A DNA stretch of 64,000 nucleotides from JANNYA01 sp031422315. GTDB taxonomy: Bacteria > Pseudomonadota > Gammaproteobacteria > Xanthomonadales > SZUA-5. Location: contig JANOQN010000049.1 of NCBI GenBank assembly GCA_031422315.1, forward strand, positions 1-64,000, in the 5' to 3' direction. The notes below the pieces were generated by a model, which searched no databases, had not been told where the DNA came from, and saw nothing but the letters and a program-made list of their open reading frames with translations. The position numbers and the translations under genes were made by a program. Shown here in pieces: positions 22,602-32,100 of the stretch (position 1 is the stretch's first letter; each line of letters opens with the position of its first letter).

Positions 22602-24317
22602 CTAACCTGCCACCAGCGCAAGCACATTTTCATGCTCGCCCGACAAAATATCGTTACGCAGTTGGCTAACTCTTGCGAGATCAACTTTAGAGATCGCATC
22701 TTGCACCTCTAAAATCACGCGCGGATTCATCGATAAATCCCGCAGGCCAAGCGCTAGCAGCAGCTTGCAATACTTAACTTCACCCGCCATTTCACCGCAC
22801 AGCGCCACCGGTTTATTGGCGGCGTTACCGGCGTCGATCACCATGGCTAGTAACCGCAGCACAGCCGGGTGTAATGGGTTGTACCAATCGGCTAGCCTTT
22901 CGTTACCGCGATCTACCGCAAGCGTGTACTGAGTTAAATCATTGGTGCCGATTGACATGAAATCTAGTTCGCGCGCAAATAACGGTGCAGCAATTGCGGC
23001 GGCGGGCACTTCAATCATGCCGCCCAGCGGCAAATTCTTACCGCAGCGTAGGCCTTGGGCCTCTAACTCGTACTGGCATTCGGCAATCAGCGCGCGGGTT
23101 TTAATCACGTCTTGCACTTGGCCTAGCATTGGCAGCAGTAGGCGCACCGGTCCAAATGCAGCGGCGCGTAAAATCGCGCGAAGCTGGGTTCGAAACAAAT
23201 CCAAAAAGCTCAAGCTCAGCCGTATGCCGCGCAGGCCGAGTGCAGGGTTATCTTCATCCGGATTTTGCCCGAGTGGCAGTTTTTTGTCAGCACCAATATC
23301 GAGCGTGCGAAACGTCAGCGGCAGGCCGCGCATAGTTTTGACGGCTTGCGCGTAGTCTTCAAACTGTTCGTCTTCCGACGGCGCTCGGCCCGCACGCAGG
23401 AAAATAAACTCAGTTCGATAAAGCCCAACGCCAACCGCGCCGTTGTCACAGGCAAGCTTTAGCTCGGATTCCATCTCACCATTCGCCCAAAGCCGAATCG
23501 GCACTTCATCTTTGGTTTGGCAGGGCAGGCCGCGCAATTTCGCCAAGGTATGCTGCTTGCGGCGCGAATCGGCCTGCTTTTCCGAGTAGCGTTGTAGCCG
23601 CTCGGCATCGGGCTGGATCAATACAATGCCGCGATCACCATCAACGATCAGCATCGCGCCATCGTTTATCATTTGCCGGGCACCGACAATTCCGGAAATA
23701 TAAGGCAGGCCCAGGCCGCGGGCTAGAATCGATGCATGCGTCAGTGCGCCGCCGGTTTCGGATAAAAATCCGACCACGCCGCGCTCGGCCATTTGCGTCA
23801 GCTCAGCAGGTTCCAATTCGTCGGCCACAATCACGACATCGGCAAGGCTATCAGAGGTGTCAAAGCGCGTTTGCTTTTGCGTGAGCTCAGCCATGATGCG
23901 CGCGACAACTTGATTGACGTCATCGGCGCGGGCGCGGAAATAATCGTCCTGCATCGCGGCGAATACTTCTGCGACTTGCTCGCGCGCCATTTTGAGCGCC
24001 CATTCGGCATTTATCGCGCGGCTGCGGATGAATTCGAGGGGCGCTTCCGAAAGCGCGGCGTCTTCCATCATCAATAAATGCGCATCAAGAAATTCTTTGA
24101 CTTCACCGGCCATCGGGCCTTGCAGTTTGTCTGACAGCGCTAACACGCCTTCTTTTGCCGATAGCACTGCGCGCCGATAGCGCTCAATCTCGCTTGCTAC
24201 GGTTTCGCTCGGAATTTGGAACTCCGGCACTTCAAAATCGTTACCCTCAAGCAGGCGCGCCGAGCCGATGGCAATGCCACGGCTGGCTGCAACGCCTGAG
24301 AGGACTAACGCTGTCAT
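22602..24317 (-). CDS. ptsI: Phosphoenolpyruvate-protein phosphotransferase (PTS enzyme I)
   Basis: The 571-residue enzyme has the phosphohistidine motif GGALTHASILARGLGLPYIS near 190, the PEP-binding segments VGLYRTEFIFLRAG near 298 and GIRLSLSFLDLFRTQLRAIL near 365, and catalytic Cys in VALCGEMAGEV near 505. It takes phosphate from PEP and passes it to HPr. It is last in the operon rapZ-EIIA-ptsH-ptsI, 6 bases after ptsH. No sugar permease gene is near, so the system is probably regulatory, as in many Xanthomonadales and beta-proteobacteria. Confidence 0.96.
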   Translation of the reverse strand: MTALVLSGVAASRGIAIGSARLLEGNDFEVPEFQIPSETVASEIERYRRAVLSAKEGVLALSDKLQGPMAGEVKEFLDAHLLMMEDAALSEAPLEFIRSRAINAEWALKMAREQVAEVFAAMQDDYFRARADDVNQVVARIMAELTQKQTRFDTSDSLADVVIVADELEPAELTQMAERGVVGFLSETGGALTHASILARGLGLPYISGIVGARQMINDGAMLIVDGDRGIVLIQPDAERLQRYSEKQADSRRKQHTLAKLRGLPCQTKDEVPIRLWANGEMESELKLACDNGAVGVGLYRTEFIFLRAGRAPSEDEQFEDYAQAVKTMRGLPLTFRTLDIGADKKLPLGQNPDEDNPALGLRGIRLSLSFLDLFRTQLRAILRAAAFGPVRLLLPMLGQVQDVIKTRALIAECQYELEAQGLRCGKNLPLGGMIEVPAAAIAAPLFARELDFMSIGTNDLTQYTLAVDRGNERLADWYNPLHPAVLRLLAMVIDAGNAANKPVALCGEMAGEVKYCKLLLALGLRDLSMNPRVILEVQDAISKVDLARVSQLRNDILSGEHENVLALVAG

Positions 24318-24323
24318 CGGTAA

Positions 24324-24593
24324 CTATTCGCCTTCATCGAACTTGCGCTCGAACAAATCGACTACCGCCGCCAAAGCTTCATCGGCGTCGCTTCCTTCAG
24401 CGCGCAGAGTCACCGGCGTGCCTTTGCCGGCCGCTAGCATCATGACGCCTAGAATGCTTTTACCATTGACCTCTTTACCCTTGCATTTGACAAATACAGG
24501 CGAGGCAAAGCGCGCGCACAGCTGCACTAATTTTGCCGCCGCGCGCGCATGCAGTCCTAGCTTATTACTGATAACGATGTCGCGTTCGGCCAT
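24324..24593 (-). CDS. ptsH: HPr phosphocarrier protein
   Basis: ATG 24593 follows GGAG at proper spacing and gives 89 residues; the frame is open 11 codons more. The active His is in ISNKLGLHARAAAKLV near 16. The regulatory serine region NGKSILGVMMLAAGKGT near 46 is intact, so HPr kinase could act on it. It accepts phosphate from enzyme I and passes it to the EIIA protein encoded upstream. The gene ends 6 bases before ptsI. Confidence 0.96.
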   Translation of the reverse strand: MAERDIVISNKLGLHARAAAKLVQLCARFASPVFVKCKGKEVNGKSILGVMMLAAGKGTPVTLRAEGSDADEALAAVVDLFERKFDEGE

Positions 24594-24661
24594 GCTAACT
24601 CCTTCGATAAATCTGACGACTACCAATTTTTTGCTTGAAATTTTGCTGAAAAGACTCGCGG

Positions 24662-25048
24662 CTATTCACTAGTAATACCATTTCGACCACCCTCGCGCGC
24701 AGCCTCTGCCAGCTTTTCCAGCCCTAAGTCATTGCAATACGTTAACACGCGCAGCAGCATAGGCAAATTCAATCCGGAGACGCGCGCTAATTTGCGCCCG
24801 TGCTCCAAATCACTGACAACATTGGCGGGCGTGGCGCCATAAACATCGGTCAGTACCAGCACGCCTTCGCCGTTATCCAGGGCCCGCAGCAATCCATTGG
24901 CCTGATGCCGCAGCTGCTCAGGATCACAGCGCCAACCCACTTCCAGCACTTCAACGGAAGTGGTCAAAACCCGCAAAACGGTACGCGCGGCTGCCAATAA
25001 GCTGGCGCCCACACCGTCATGCGTGACCAATAAAATCCCGACGCTCAT
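24662..25048 (-). CDS. PTS EIIA component, mannose/fructose-type
   Basis: The 128-residue cytoplasmic protein has the phosphorylatable His of EIIA-Man in MSVGILLVTHDGVGASLLAA near 10 and the typical NGEGVLVLTDVYGATPANVV near 65. No IIB, IIC or IID partner is encoded nearby, so it is likely a regulatory phosphoacceptor rather than part of a transporter. Its ATG overlaps the rapZ stop by four bases. This order (rapZ, EIIA, HPr, EI) is conserved in several proteobacteria. Confidence 0.9.
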   Translation of the reverse strand: MSVGILLVTHDGVGASLLAAARTVLRVLTTSVEVLEVGWRCDPEQLRHQANGLLRALDNGEGVLVLTDVYGATPANVVSDLEHGRKLARVSGLNLPMLLRVLTYCNDLGLEKLAEAAREGGRNGITSE

Positions 25049-25959
25049 GCGCCTTGCTCCCGGTGAAAGCTCATGACGCCACCGCGTGACACTCGAAAAT
25101 GCGCGCAGAGCTGCTCGACCAAATATACCGAGCGATGCCGCCCGCCGGTGCAGCCGATGGCCACCGTTACATAAGCGCGCTCGGAACTGTCGCTCGCGGG
25201 TAGCCAGCGCTCTAGAAATGCCGCTAAATCCTCAAAGAACGCGCGCACGTCCGGCTTTGCTTCCAGCCATTCGCGCACTGGCTGATCGCGCCCGGAAAGC
25301 GGACGTAAGGTCGCTTCCCAATGCGGATTCGGCAGGCCGCGCGCATCAAACACGAAATCGGCATCGCTCGGCACGCCTTTTTTATACGCGAATGATTCAA
25401 ATAGCACCGCAATACCGGCCGAGTGCAGGCCAAGCTCGGTAATGACGCGCCGACGCAGCTGATGCACGTTCAAATCGCTGGTATCGATGACTAAATCGGC
25501 CAGTGATTCGATTCTCAGCATTAGCGCGCGATCTTTAGCGATCGCCTCACGTAGCGAAAGCCCATTCATGCTGAGCGGGTGACGACGCCTAGTTTCGCTA
25601 TAGCGTTTGATCAGCACATCGTCATGGCTTTCCAAAAACAAAAGCTTGGCGGTCACGCCCGCTGTGGCTAAATCGCTCAGTACGTGCGGCATCTCAATCA
25701 AATCTTGCGGTCGGCTGCGCGCATCAATGCCGACCGCAATACGCTGATTCGCACTGGCGCTAGCCTGCATTTGCGCTAAAAACGCGCGCATCAGGCCGAC
25801 CGGCAGATTGTCAACGCAGTAGTAGCCTTGATCTTCTAACGTATTCAACACGACAGATTTTCCAGAGCCGGAAATTCCGCTGAGAATAATCAGTTCGGAA
25901 ACTTTTGCTTCTGGCGCATCAGATTCGGGCACATCGGGCTCGGGTTTTAAGGGCTTCAT
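25045..25959 (-). CDS. rapZ: RNase adapter protein RapZ
   Basis: The 304-residue P-loop protein has Walker A in IILSGISGSGKSVVLNTLED near 30 and the conserved VDNLPVGLMRAF near 52. The C-terminal signature is VAIGCTGGRHRSVYLVEQLC near 278. In E. coli RapZ guides RNase E to the sRNA GlmZ and senses glucosamine-6-phosphate. The first 20 residues are an acidic, low-complexity extension, and the core would begin at LIILSG. It is the first gene of the PTS operon and divergent from mscL. No hprK or ptsN is adjacent. Confidence 0.94.
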   Translation of the reverse strand: MKPLKPEPDVPESDAPEAKVSELIILSGISGSGKSVVLNTLEDQGYYCVDNLPVGLMRAFLAQMQASASANQRIAVGIDARSRPQDLIEMPHVLSDLATAGVTAKLLFLESHDDVLIKRYSETRRRHPLSMNGLSLREAIAKDRALMLRIESLADLVIDTSDLNVHQLRRRVITELGLHSAGIAVLFESFAYKKGVPSDADFVFDARGLPNPHWEATLRPLSGRDQPVREWLEAKPDVRAFFEDLAAFLERWLPASDSSERAYVTVAIGCTGGRHRSVYLVEQLCAHFRVSRGGVMSFHREQGA

Positions 25960-26041
25960 ACCCGAATGCTAGGGCAAAACGCAGTCAGTGTGGCGCAATT
26001 GACCCGCCTTCGTAAAAAATTAACGTGATTGAAAATAAACC

Positions 26042-26071
26042 TTGTTGAAATAGTGTGAATAGCGCTATTTT
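26042..26071 (+). promoter_or_regulatory. Candidate sigma-70 promoter of mscL
   Basis: TTGTTG (26042-26047) and TATTTT (26066-26071) are separated by 18 bases and lie 95 bases upstream of the mscL start. It is a moderate match, and both boxes deviate from consensus. Confidence 0.35.
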
Positions 26072-26165
26072 CCGCCGGTACGACGAGCTAGATGAACGAA
26101 TATGCACTTACGAGTGCAGCAGTACACCAATTCAAATCAATTCAAACTAAATCTGGAGCATTAAA

Positions 26166-26561
26166 ATGGGAATGATTAGCGAATTTAAAGATTTTGCGAT
26201 GCGCGGCAATGTAGTGGACATGGCTGTCGGCGTCATCATTGGCGGCGCATTTGGAAAAATCGTTACCGCAATGGTCGATAAAGTCATGATGCCACCGATT
26301 GGCTATCTAACTGGCGGCGTAGATTTTTCGAAGAAAGCGCTAGAGCTGGCTGCAGCGGAAGGCGACAAGCCAGCGGTAGTGGTGGGCTATGGTGAATTTA
26401 TCAACGCGGTTATTCAATTTACGATTGTCGCGTTCTGCTTGTTTATGGTCATCAAAGCCATGAATACCGTGAAAAAGAAAGAAGCGGCCGCTGCGCCTGC
26501 TGCACCACCTGCGCAGGAAGTTTTGCTCGCCGAAATTCGAGATCTGCTAAAGAAAGGCTAG
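26166..26561 (+). CDS. mscL: Large-conductance mechanosensitive channel
   Basis: The 131-residue channel subunit has the conserved N-terminal amphipathic helix and TM1 (EFKDFAMRGNVVDMAVGVII, about 5-45) with the Gly-rich pore AVGVIIGGAFGKIV. TM2 is at about 75-98 (INAVIQFTIVAFCLFMVIKA), and a charged C-terminal helical bundle ends EILLAEIRDLLKK-like. It opens under membrane tension during osmotic downshock. It is a single-gene unit closed by the terminator at 26594-26627. Confidence 0.97.
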   Translation: MGMISEFKDFAMRGNVVDMAVGVIIGGAFGKIVTAMVDKVMMPPIGYLTGGVDFSKKALELAAAEGDKPAVVVGYGEFINAVIQFTIVAFCLFMVIKAMNTVKKKEAAAAPAAPPAQEVLLAEIRDLLKKG

Positions 26562-26593
26562 TTTCTTAGGCTCGGAAAATGAGCTAACCCAAT

Positions 26594-26627
26594 AAAAAAC
26601 CCGCAGCTTCTCAGATGCGGGTTTTTT
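26594..26627. terminator. Bidirectional Rho-independent terminator
   Basis: AAAAAACCCGCA (26594-26605) pairs perfectly with TGCGGGTTTTTT (26616-26627) around a 10-base loop. It has A and T runs on both sides, so it can end mscL from the left and the convergent gene from the right. Confidence 0.93.
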
Positions 26628-26664
26628 TGTGCTGTTTTTCTAAGCGCAAGCGCCGTGAAACACC

Positions 26665-27012
26665 CTAATTTTTGTCGCCTTTGCCTACTTTGCCGTCGTT
26701 ATTGAGGTCTTTACCGGTCATATCTTCGGCAAATGAAACGGTGGCGCTAGCGGCATTCTTCGCCATTTCCGACGCGGATGCGGCTGCGCTGCTGGCGACT
26801 TCCTTAGCCTTATCAGCGGCTTCTGATAAATTTTCGGACCAGTTGGCAGTGCTTGCCTTGGCGGATTCCATGGCGTCTTCTGCCAAATCTTTTGCTTTTT
26901 CGCCGATGTTTGAGGCTTTTTCGGCGACGATCGAAGAGGCGTCTTTTAACGCTGCGCCGGCTTGGTTAAGCGCTTTTTCTGCGGCATCTTTGGCTTTGTC
27001 AAATAAATTCAT
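26665..27012 (-). CDS. Ala/Lys-rich helical protein with C-terminal EF-hand-like loop
   Basis: The 115-residue protein is almost entirely amphipathic helix with 11-residue-like periodicity (FDKAKDAAEKALNQAGAALK, ASNIGEKAKDLAEDAMESAK), like LEA or apolipoprotein-type stress proteins. It ends with DLNNDGKVGKGDK, a Dx(D/N)xDG calcium-binding loop. There is no signal peptide. It would be intrinsically disordered when hydrated and may protect membranes or proteins, but that is by analogy. It is convergent with mscL and shares its terminator. Confidence 0.75.
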   Translation of the reverse strand: MNLFDKAKDAAEKALNQAGAALKDASSIVAEKASNIGEKAKDLAEDAMESAKASTANWSENLSEAADKAKEVASSAAASASEMAKNAASATVSFAEDMTGKDLNNDGKVGKGDKN

Positions 27013-27119
27013 GGTTTTTGATCCGATTGAAGTTGTAGAAGTGGAAGGCTACCACGCTAAGGCGAACCCTCAAAGTTACCGTCCTTTGAAAAAAGTCCGC
27101 GCATCTTAATTTCAGTGCA

Positions 27120-27578
27120 TTGCGTAGTGCCTGCGTGAATCTTATCGCATCTATCTCAAATCAGCTGCAGCCAATTGCGCTGCCAAATCCGCGCAGAACA
27201 AAGCTTTGGCTGCGCGTCGTGGAATTCGCACTGTTGCAAAAGCCAGATTCAATGCGCGCCGAACAACCAGCGTGGCAAACTTTTTTGCCGGGCATTGAGA
27301 TCAAAGTGCTGCACGCAGAGGCAAATACCGAAACCGCGATCTGGCGCATGCAGCCTGGCGCGAAAATTCCGCCGCATCCACACGCACACGACGAAGAATG
27401 CCTGATTTTATCGGGCAGCTTGCTGGTTGAGCGGGTTCGCTACCAAGCGGGTGACTTTTTGATGGCGAAAGTGGGTCAAGTCGATCCAACGTTTTACGCG
27501 CCTGATGGCGCAACGCTGCTGATTCGCGCCGGTCTGCGCCCGCAATTGAACCGGACAAATAGTCCAAGTTCGCCATAG
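27120..27578 (+). CDS. Cupin protein, ChrR anti-sigma-like C-terminal domain
   Basis: The 152-residue frame has a single cupin barrel: WRMQPGAKIPPHPHAHDEEC near 80 with the metal-binding His cluster, then VLSG-like LILSGSLLVERVRYQAGDFL and a closing YAPDGATLLIRAGL. This is the domain found at the C-terminus of ChrR-type anti-sigma factors. The N-terminal zinc-binding anti-sigma domain is missing and no sigma factor gene is adjacent. It may be a free cupin or a shortened regulator. The start is uncertain: TTG 27120, GTG 27135 or ATG 27252. Confidence 0.7.
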   Translation: MRSACVNLIASISNQLQPIALPNPRRTKLWLRVVEFALLQKPDSMRAEQPAWQTFLPGIEIKVLHAEANTETAIWRMQPGAKIPPHPHAHDEECLILSGSLLVERVRYQAGDFLMAKVGQVDPTFYAPDGATLLIRAGLRPQLNRTNSPSSP

Positions 27579-27677
27579 AAGTTGCGGATCAGCCACTTTT
27601 CTCTTTGGTTGTGTAAGCGCAGACTAACCATGCTGGCAACCGAGTCAGCGCGTCTAACCTACAACGAGGGCTTACAA

Positions 27678-28106
27678 ATGAAAATTGCACTAGCAGTTTG
27701 CGCGGTAGCAGGGTTACTCAATGGTGCGTTGGCAAATGCGCCCGCGCTTGAGGAACCCGTCTGGACCGCAGGCGGGCATTACACCGCCGAAATGGATTTA
27801 GCACAAAGCACGCTAACATTCTTGTTGCTGGACGCTGATCCAGCGCTCGGGGATACCGCAACGCCGCTCAATACCTGCGCTACGCCTGACGGGTTAGTCG
27901 AAGGCGTTTACATGTTGGAGCTGGCGGTTGACGGATTTGCGCTGCGCACTACGCACCCAACTTCCGCATTTGAATTAGCCAAAGAAGAAAGCTATGCGGT
28001 AGTGCCGTGCGGTGCAAAAAGCGATGCGCACACGCTGGCGTTGCCGCAAGCGGCGCTAGATATGCTGAGTGCAAAATCCGTCGGTGCGGTATACGTTCGG
28101 CGCTAG
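27678..28106 (+). CDS. Small secreted hypothetical protein
   Basis: ATG 27678 has GAGGG upstream and yields a Sec leader (KIALAVCAVAGLLNGALANA), so it is preferred over the frame's first ATG at 27582. The mature ~122 residues contain two Cys that could pair (LNTCATPDG, VVPCGAKSD) and beta-rich sequence, LAQSTLTFLLLDADPALGDT. No family is recognised. The next regulator gene begins 43 bases downstream, so the two may be cotranscribed. Confidence 0.7.
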   Translation: MKIALAVCAVAGLLNGALANAPALEEPVWTAGGHYTAEMDLAQSTLTFLLLDADPALGDTATPLNTCATPDGLVEGVYMLELAVDGFALRTTHPTSAFELAKEESYAVVPCGAKSDAHTLALPQAALDMLSAKSVGAVYVRR

Positions 28107-28149
28107 CGCGCAAGTATCATATGTCTCGCGTTCCGCTCGGGGGGCCGAT

Positions 28150-29157
28150 TTGACTCAAATTGCCATTTTGGCGCTGGACGGCGCGATGCCGTCAGCGCTT
28201 ACCAATCCGATGGACGCGCTGCGCATTGCCAACGCAATTCACGCGCGCCAAAATCCTAATTCACCCGCCCCGTTTGAGTTTTCGCTGGTCGCGGTTGGTG
28301 GGCCAAGACTGGTACGCTGCGCGGGCGGTTTGGAGCTGCATGCGGGCGCGCTTCCAGATACTGTGCCCGATTTGGTGCTGATTCCGGGGTTGGAATATCA
28401 AGGCGAGCTAGATTGCAAAAAGCAGCTTGATAGCCTCAGTGCTGAAACCGAGCTGCTCAAACACTATGCCAAAGCGGGCGTGCAAATTGGCGCGCACTGT
28501 AGCGGCACACTGTTGTTAGCACATTCGGGTTTACTGGATAACAAGGCCGCGACCACCAGCTGGTGGCTTGTGCCGACCTTTATGCGGCAATACCCGGATG
28601 TGATGCTGCAAGCTAACGCGATGGTGGCTGAGGATGGTCAATTTATTACCGCAGGTGCGGTAACCGCACTGTTTACGCTGCTGTTGCGCATCATTGAGCA
28701 GCGCGCTGGGCCTGAGCTTGCGCAAAATACCGCGCGCTTTTTGTTGGTGGATTACACCCTGCAAAGCCAAGCTGCGTTTATTTCGAAAGCCCTGATGCAG
28801 CGGCCCCGCAGCGCATTTGGTGATCGCGTCGATGACTATTTGCAGCGCCAAATCGCAAGCGATACCGCACCGATCAGCGTGCAAGCCCTGGCCGCACATG
28901 CAGCGGTAAGCCCGCGCACGCTACTGCGCCGATTTCGTGCGCTCTATCAGCAAAGCCCACAGGCGCACCTGCAGGATTTACGCATCGAGCGCGCAAAAGC
29001 GCTTTTGGCGGCCACCGCATTGGAGCTATCCGACATTCTAAGTCAGTGCGGCTACACCGATCTGGCCAGCTTTCGAAAACTGTTCAAACGCAAAACTGCG
29101 CTTACGCCTAGCGCTTACCGCGCGCGGTTTTCCACCGCTGCAAGGCCTATTCGCTAG
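28150..29157 (+). CDS. GlxA-family AraC-type transcriptional regulator
   Basis: The N-terminal DJ-1/PfpI-like domain (IAILALDGAMPSALTNPMDA, and the nucleophile-elbow IGAHCSGTLLLAHSGLLDNK near 118) is followed by a C-terminal AraC double HTH (AAHAAVSPRTLLRRFRALYQ near 262, and LSQCGYTDLASFRKLFKRKT near 302). The start is probably TTG 28150 after a GGGGGG run, matching family N-termini; the frame also opens at ATG 28069, overlapping the previous gene. Such regulators respond to small amines or aldehydes. The convergent sensor kinase gene overlaps its 3' end by four bases. Confidence 0.85.
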   Translation: MTQIAILALDGAMPSALTNPMDALRIANAIHARQNPNSPAPFEFSLVAVGGPRLVRCAGGLELHAGALPDTVPDLVLIPGLEYQGELDCKKQLDSLSAETELLKHYAKAGVQIGAHCSGTLLLAHSGLLDNKAATTSWWLVPTFMRQYPDVMLQANAMVAEDGQFITAGAVTALFTLLLRIIEQRAGPELAQNTARFLLVDYTLQSQAAFISKALMQRPRSAFGDRVDDYLQRQIASDTAPISVQALAAHAAVSPRTLLRRFRALYQQSPQAHLQDLRIERAKALLAATALELSDILSQCGYTDLASFRKLFKRKTALTPSAYRARFSTAARPIR

Positions 29158-32100
29158 CTAGGTGCGTTGATACGCAAATGTTCGTAAAGTGCAGCGTTGA
29201 TTTGAGCACCATCAAATGGTTTTTCCAAAAGCATGCTGATGCCAATTTGCTGGCAGTGCGCAAGCGTTTTTGGATCAGCAGATTCACTAAAGGCGAGCAT
29301 CGGCAGATGCTGGAAAGGCGGTAGCAGCCGCAGCGTTTGAGCTACATCAAAGCTGTCCTGATCTGCCATACCAAGATCGATTAACACCGCTGCAAACGCA
29401 CTGTTTTGCGCAACTTCGAGCGCATCGAAGGCGCTGTGGCAGTGAAAAGCGGTGAAGCCATAGTTTTGTAAAACGGTGCTGACTTCATTGCCCTGCTCGA
29501 TTACCAAAATTGGGCAATGAGTTGTGAGCGCGGTAGCTGCCGGTTCGACACCATTGATCGATTCGATTGCAGCGGCTGATGTTGCCGCTTGACTGGCGTC
29601 AGGTTGCGCAATCGGTAAATTTTCAGTCGTTTCGATTGATGGCATCGGCGCCGGCAAAGTGAGCCTAAACAAACTGCCTTTGCCCGTAGTGCCGGGCAAA
29701 ACAGCGATAGCACCGCCACAGGCTTTGGCAAGCTCTGCGGTAATGGCCAAGCCCAAACCAGTTCCCTGGCGTTCGGAATTTAAGCGCGCATAAGGCTCAA
29801 ATATACGCAGCTTGGCATGCGCTGGAATGCCAATGCCGGTATCTTCTACTTCTAGAACTAGCGTTGGCGATTGGTTTGATGCCAATAGTGCGTCGCTTAA
29901 GCGAACTAGTACGCTGCCATCATCGGTAAACTTTATCGCGTTATTAATGAGGTTGCTAGCGATTTGCCGGAATCGGACAGGGTCCAATACCCGCATTGGC
30001 GTTTGCACAGCAACACCGCATTCAAGGCATAGTGATTTTATCTGTGCAGCCGGGCGATGCGCCTCCACGCAATCAATAATCAACTGCTGCACATCGGTGT
30101 TGCGCGGTTGGATGGCGCTATGGCCAGTGGCGATCTTGGTAAAATCAAGCGCGTCATCTAACAATCGCGCAAGCCCTTCCGTGGCATTTTCAACGCGGCT
30201 TAGCCACTGCGGCGCTAATTCAGAATCGGGGCTTCGGCGCAGCATCTGTGTGCTGGTGCCGACGCCGTTGAGCAAGTTGCGCATTTCATGGGCAATCACG
30301 CTCAGTGATTCGGTTCGCGCAACTGCTAACTCGGATTTTTGCACTGCTAACAGCTCAGCTTCCCTCAGCGCTGCTTCGCGCCGATGTCGATTCAATCTAA
30401 CGCGATAAATGCTGTGTGCCGCTATGCCAGCAAGTGCGAATAGCAACGCCATTGCGCTGGGCCGGCGCCACGGCACTTGCTCAACCGAGGTCAGTATTGC
30501 TGGCGAGCTAACCAATGTGCCTGCGGCATTTTTAGCGTTGACTTCAAAGCGAATGTTGCCAGCGGGAAGCCGCTCAAAGCGATGCTGGTGCTGGTTTGAC
30601 CAAGCGCTCGCTTCCAGTAGCTGCGCGCCTGATTTGGCAATAAATTGGTATTGCGTAAGCATCGGCGAATGCATGCTCAATGCATCGGCAGAAATGCTCG
30701 CCGCGTTTTGCCGCCAACCTAGCTTTGCGGCTGGGCGCTCGGTAATATGTAGCGCAAACGGGCCTGAATCGCTGCTTGTGTTCCTAAGATTGGCCAAATC
30801 GACCCGCAGTAATCCGCGCGGGCCAGCGACTAGTAACACGTTGTCAGCCGCTTGCAGGGGCCGCTCACTCATTTCTGCAGCGTTTTCAAAAGTATCGATT
30901 CGACTTGGTTTTGCTTGCAGTAATGGCCAGCGCCACAGCCCACTATTGCCGGAAAAATAGAGCGTGTCATCAGGGCCGCACCATAGCCCGCCAATATCGC
31001 TTGAGGCTTCGGTTGTGTAGCTACGCCGTGCTTGCACGGCGAGCGTTTGCGGGTCAATCGCAAGCAACGATTGCCGACCGATAAACCAAACATGCCCACT
31101 TTTAGGGCAGCGCGTGACGCCTAAACCCTGCTCGTTTGACAGCGTTTGCACCGGATCGTCGCGTGATATTCGCACGTGAAATCCGGCGTTATCGGCCCAC
31201 CAAATCGATTCTTTGGCACGCTCTACAATTGGTGGTTGATCCGTCGTCACTATCGAATCGGTCACTAAAAATTGCTCAATAACGGTGCTTTCTCCTGGCG
31301 CTTTGATGCGATCACGTTCGATCAGGCCAGCGTCTAGTTTAACTAGCCTTGAAAATCCAACGCTAATCCAAGCGCCGCCGTCCTGAGTGGGCTCAATTTG
31401 ATCAACCAAACCAAGCTCTGCATCGCTTTGCCAGTGGCTAAAGCGTTCGCTTTGCGCGTTTGGGCGGTGCTGGGTTAAGCCCAACTGGTGCCCGATCCAA
31501 ACCGTTTCAGCACGGGTGCGAACCGCGCGAATGTTTTTGGTGGGTATGCCATCACGCGCGTCAATCGGAAGCGAGCTTTGGGTGCCGTCAGGATAGAACG
31601 CGAGCGCGCCTCTGGTTGAGGTGGCAATCCAAAGCCGACCATCATCAGCCATATCTGCGGCGTTGACAGTATTGGTTGGCAGCCCACCATCGCCACGCAA
31701 AAGCCAGGTTAGCGGGCTATTGATATCGTTCAGTCGGCCTGCACCAGCAGTTCGGCTACCGACCCACAGGCCGTTTTGCTGGTCGAAAAACACCGTATTG
31801 ATGCGTCCCTCCGGCATGGCACCTGGTGCGTTTCCGAAAGATTTTAGCGGCTGCCAACCACCGCCTAAATCTCCTGGATAACCTAAAATGAGTCCAGTAT
31901 CCGTCGCTAACACCAGCTTGCCGCGATGCAGCGTGAAGCTTGAAATCGATTTGGCATCGACGATGCTGTGTTTGACCAATAGCATCCTGCTGTCAATTTC
32001 TATCAGCTCATTGCCGCGTAGCAGCGTGACAAATGCGCGTTCTCCCGCATCGACGATAAGATTCGCAGCGGCGTCTAATTTAGCGACTTCCCGCACGCCG

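Noticed and set aside
29812..30960. Two consecutive plus-strand frames of 198 and 183 residues
   Set aside because: Antisense to the kinase domain of the hybrid sensor, where motifs on the minus strand are clear.
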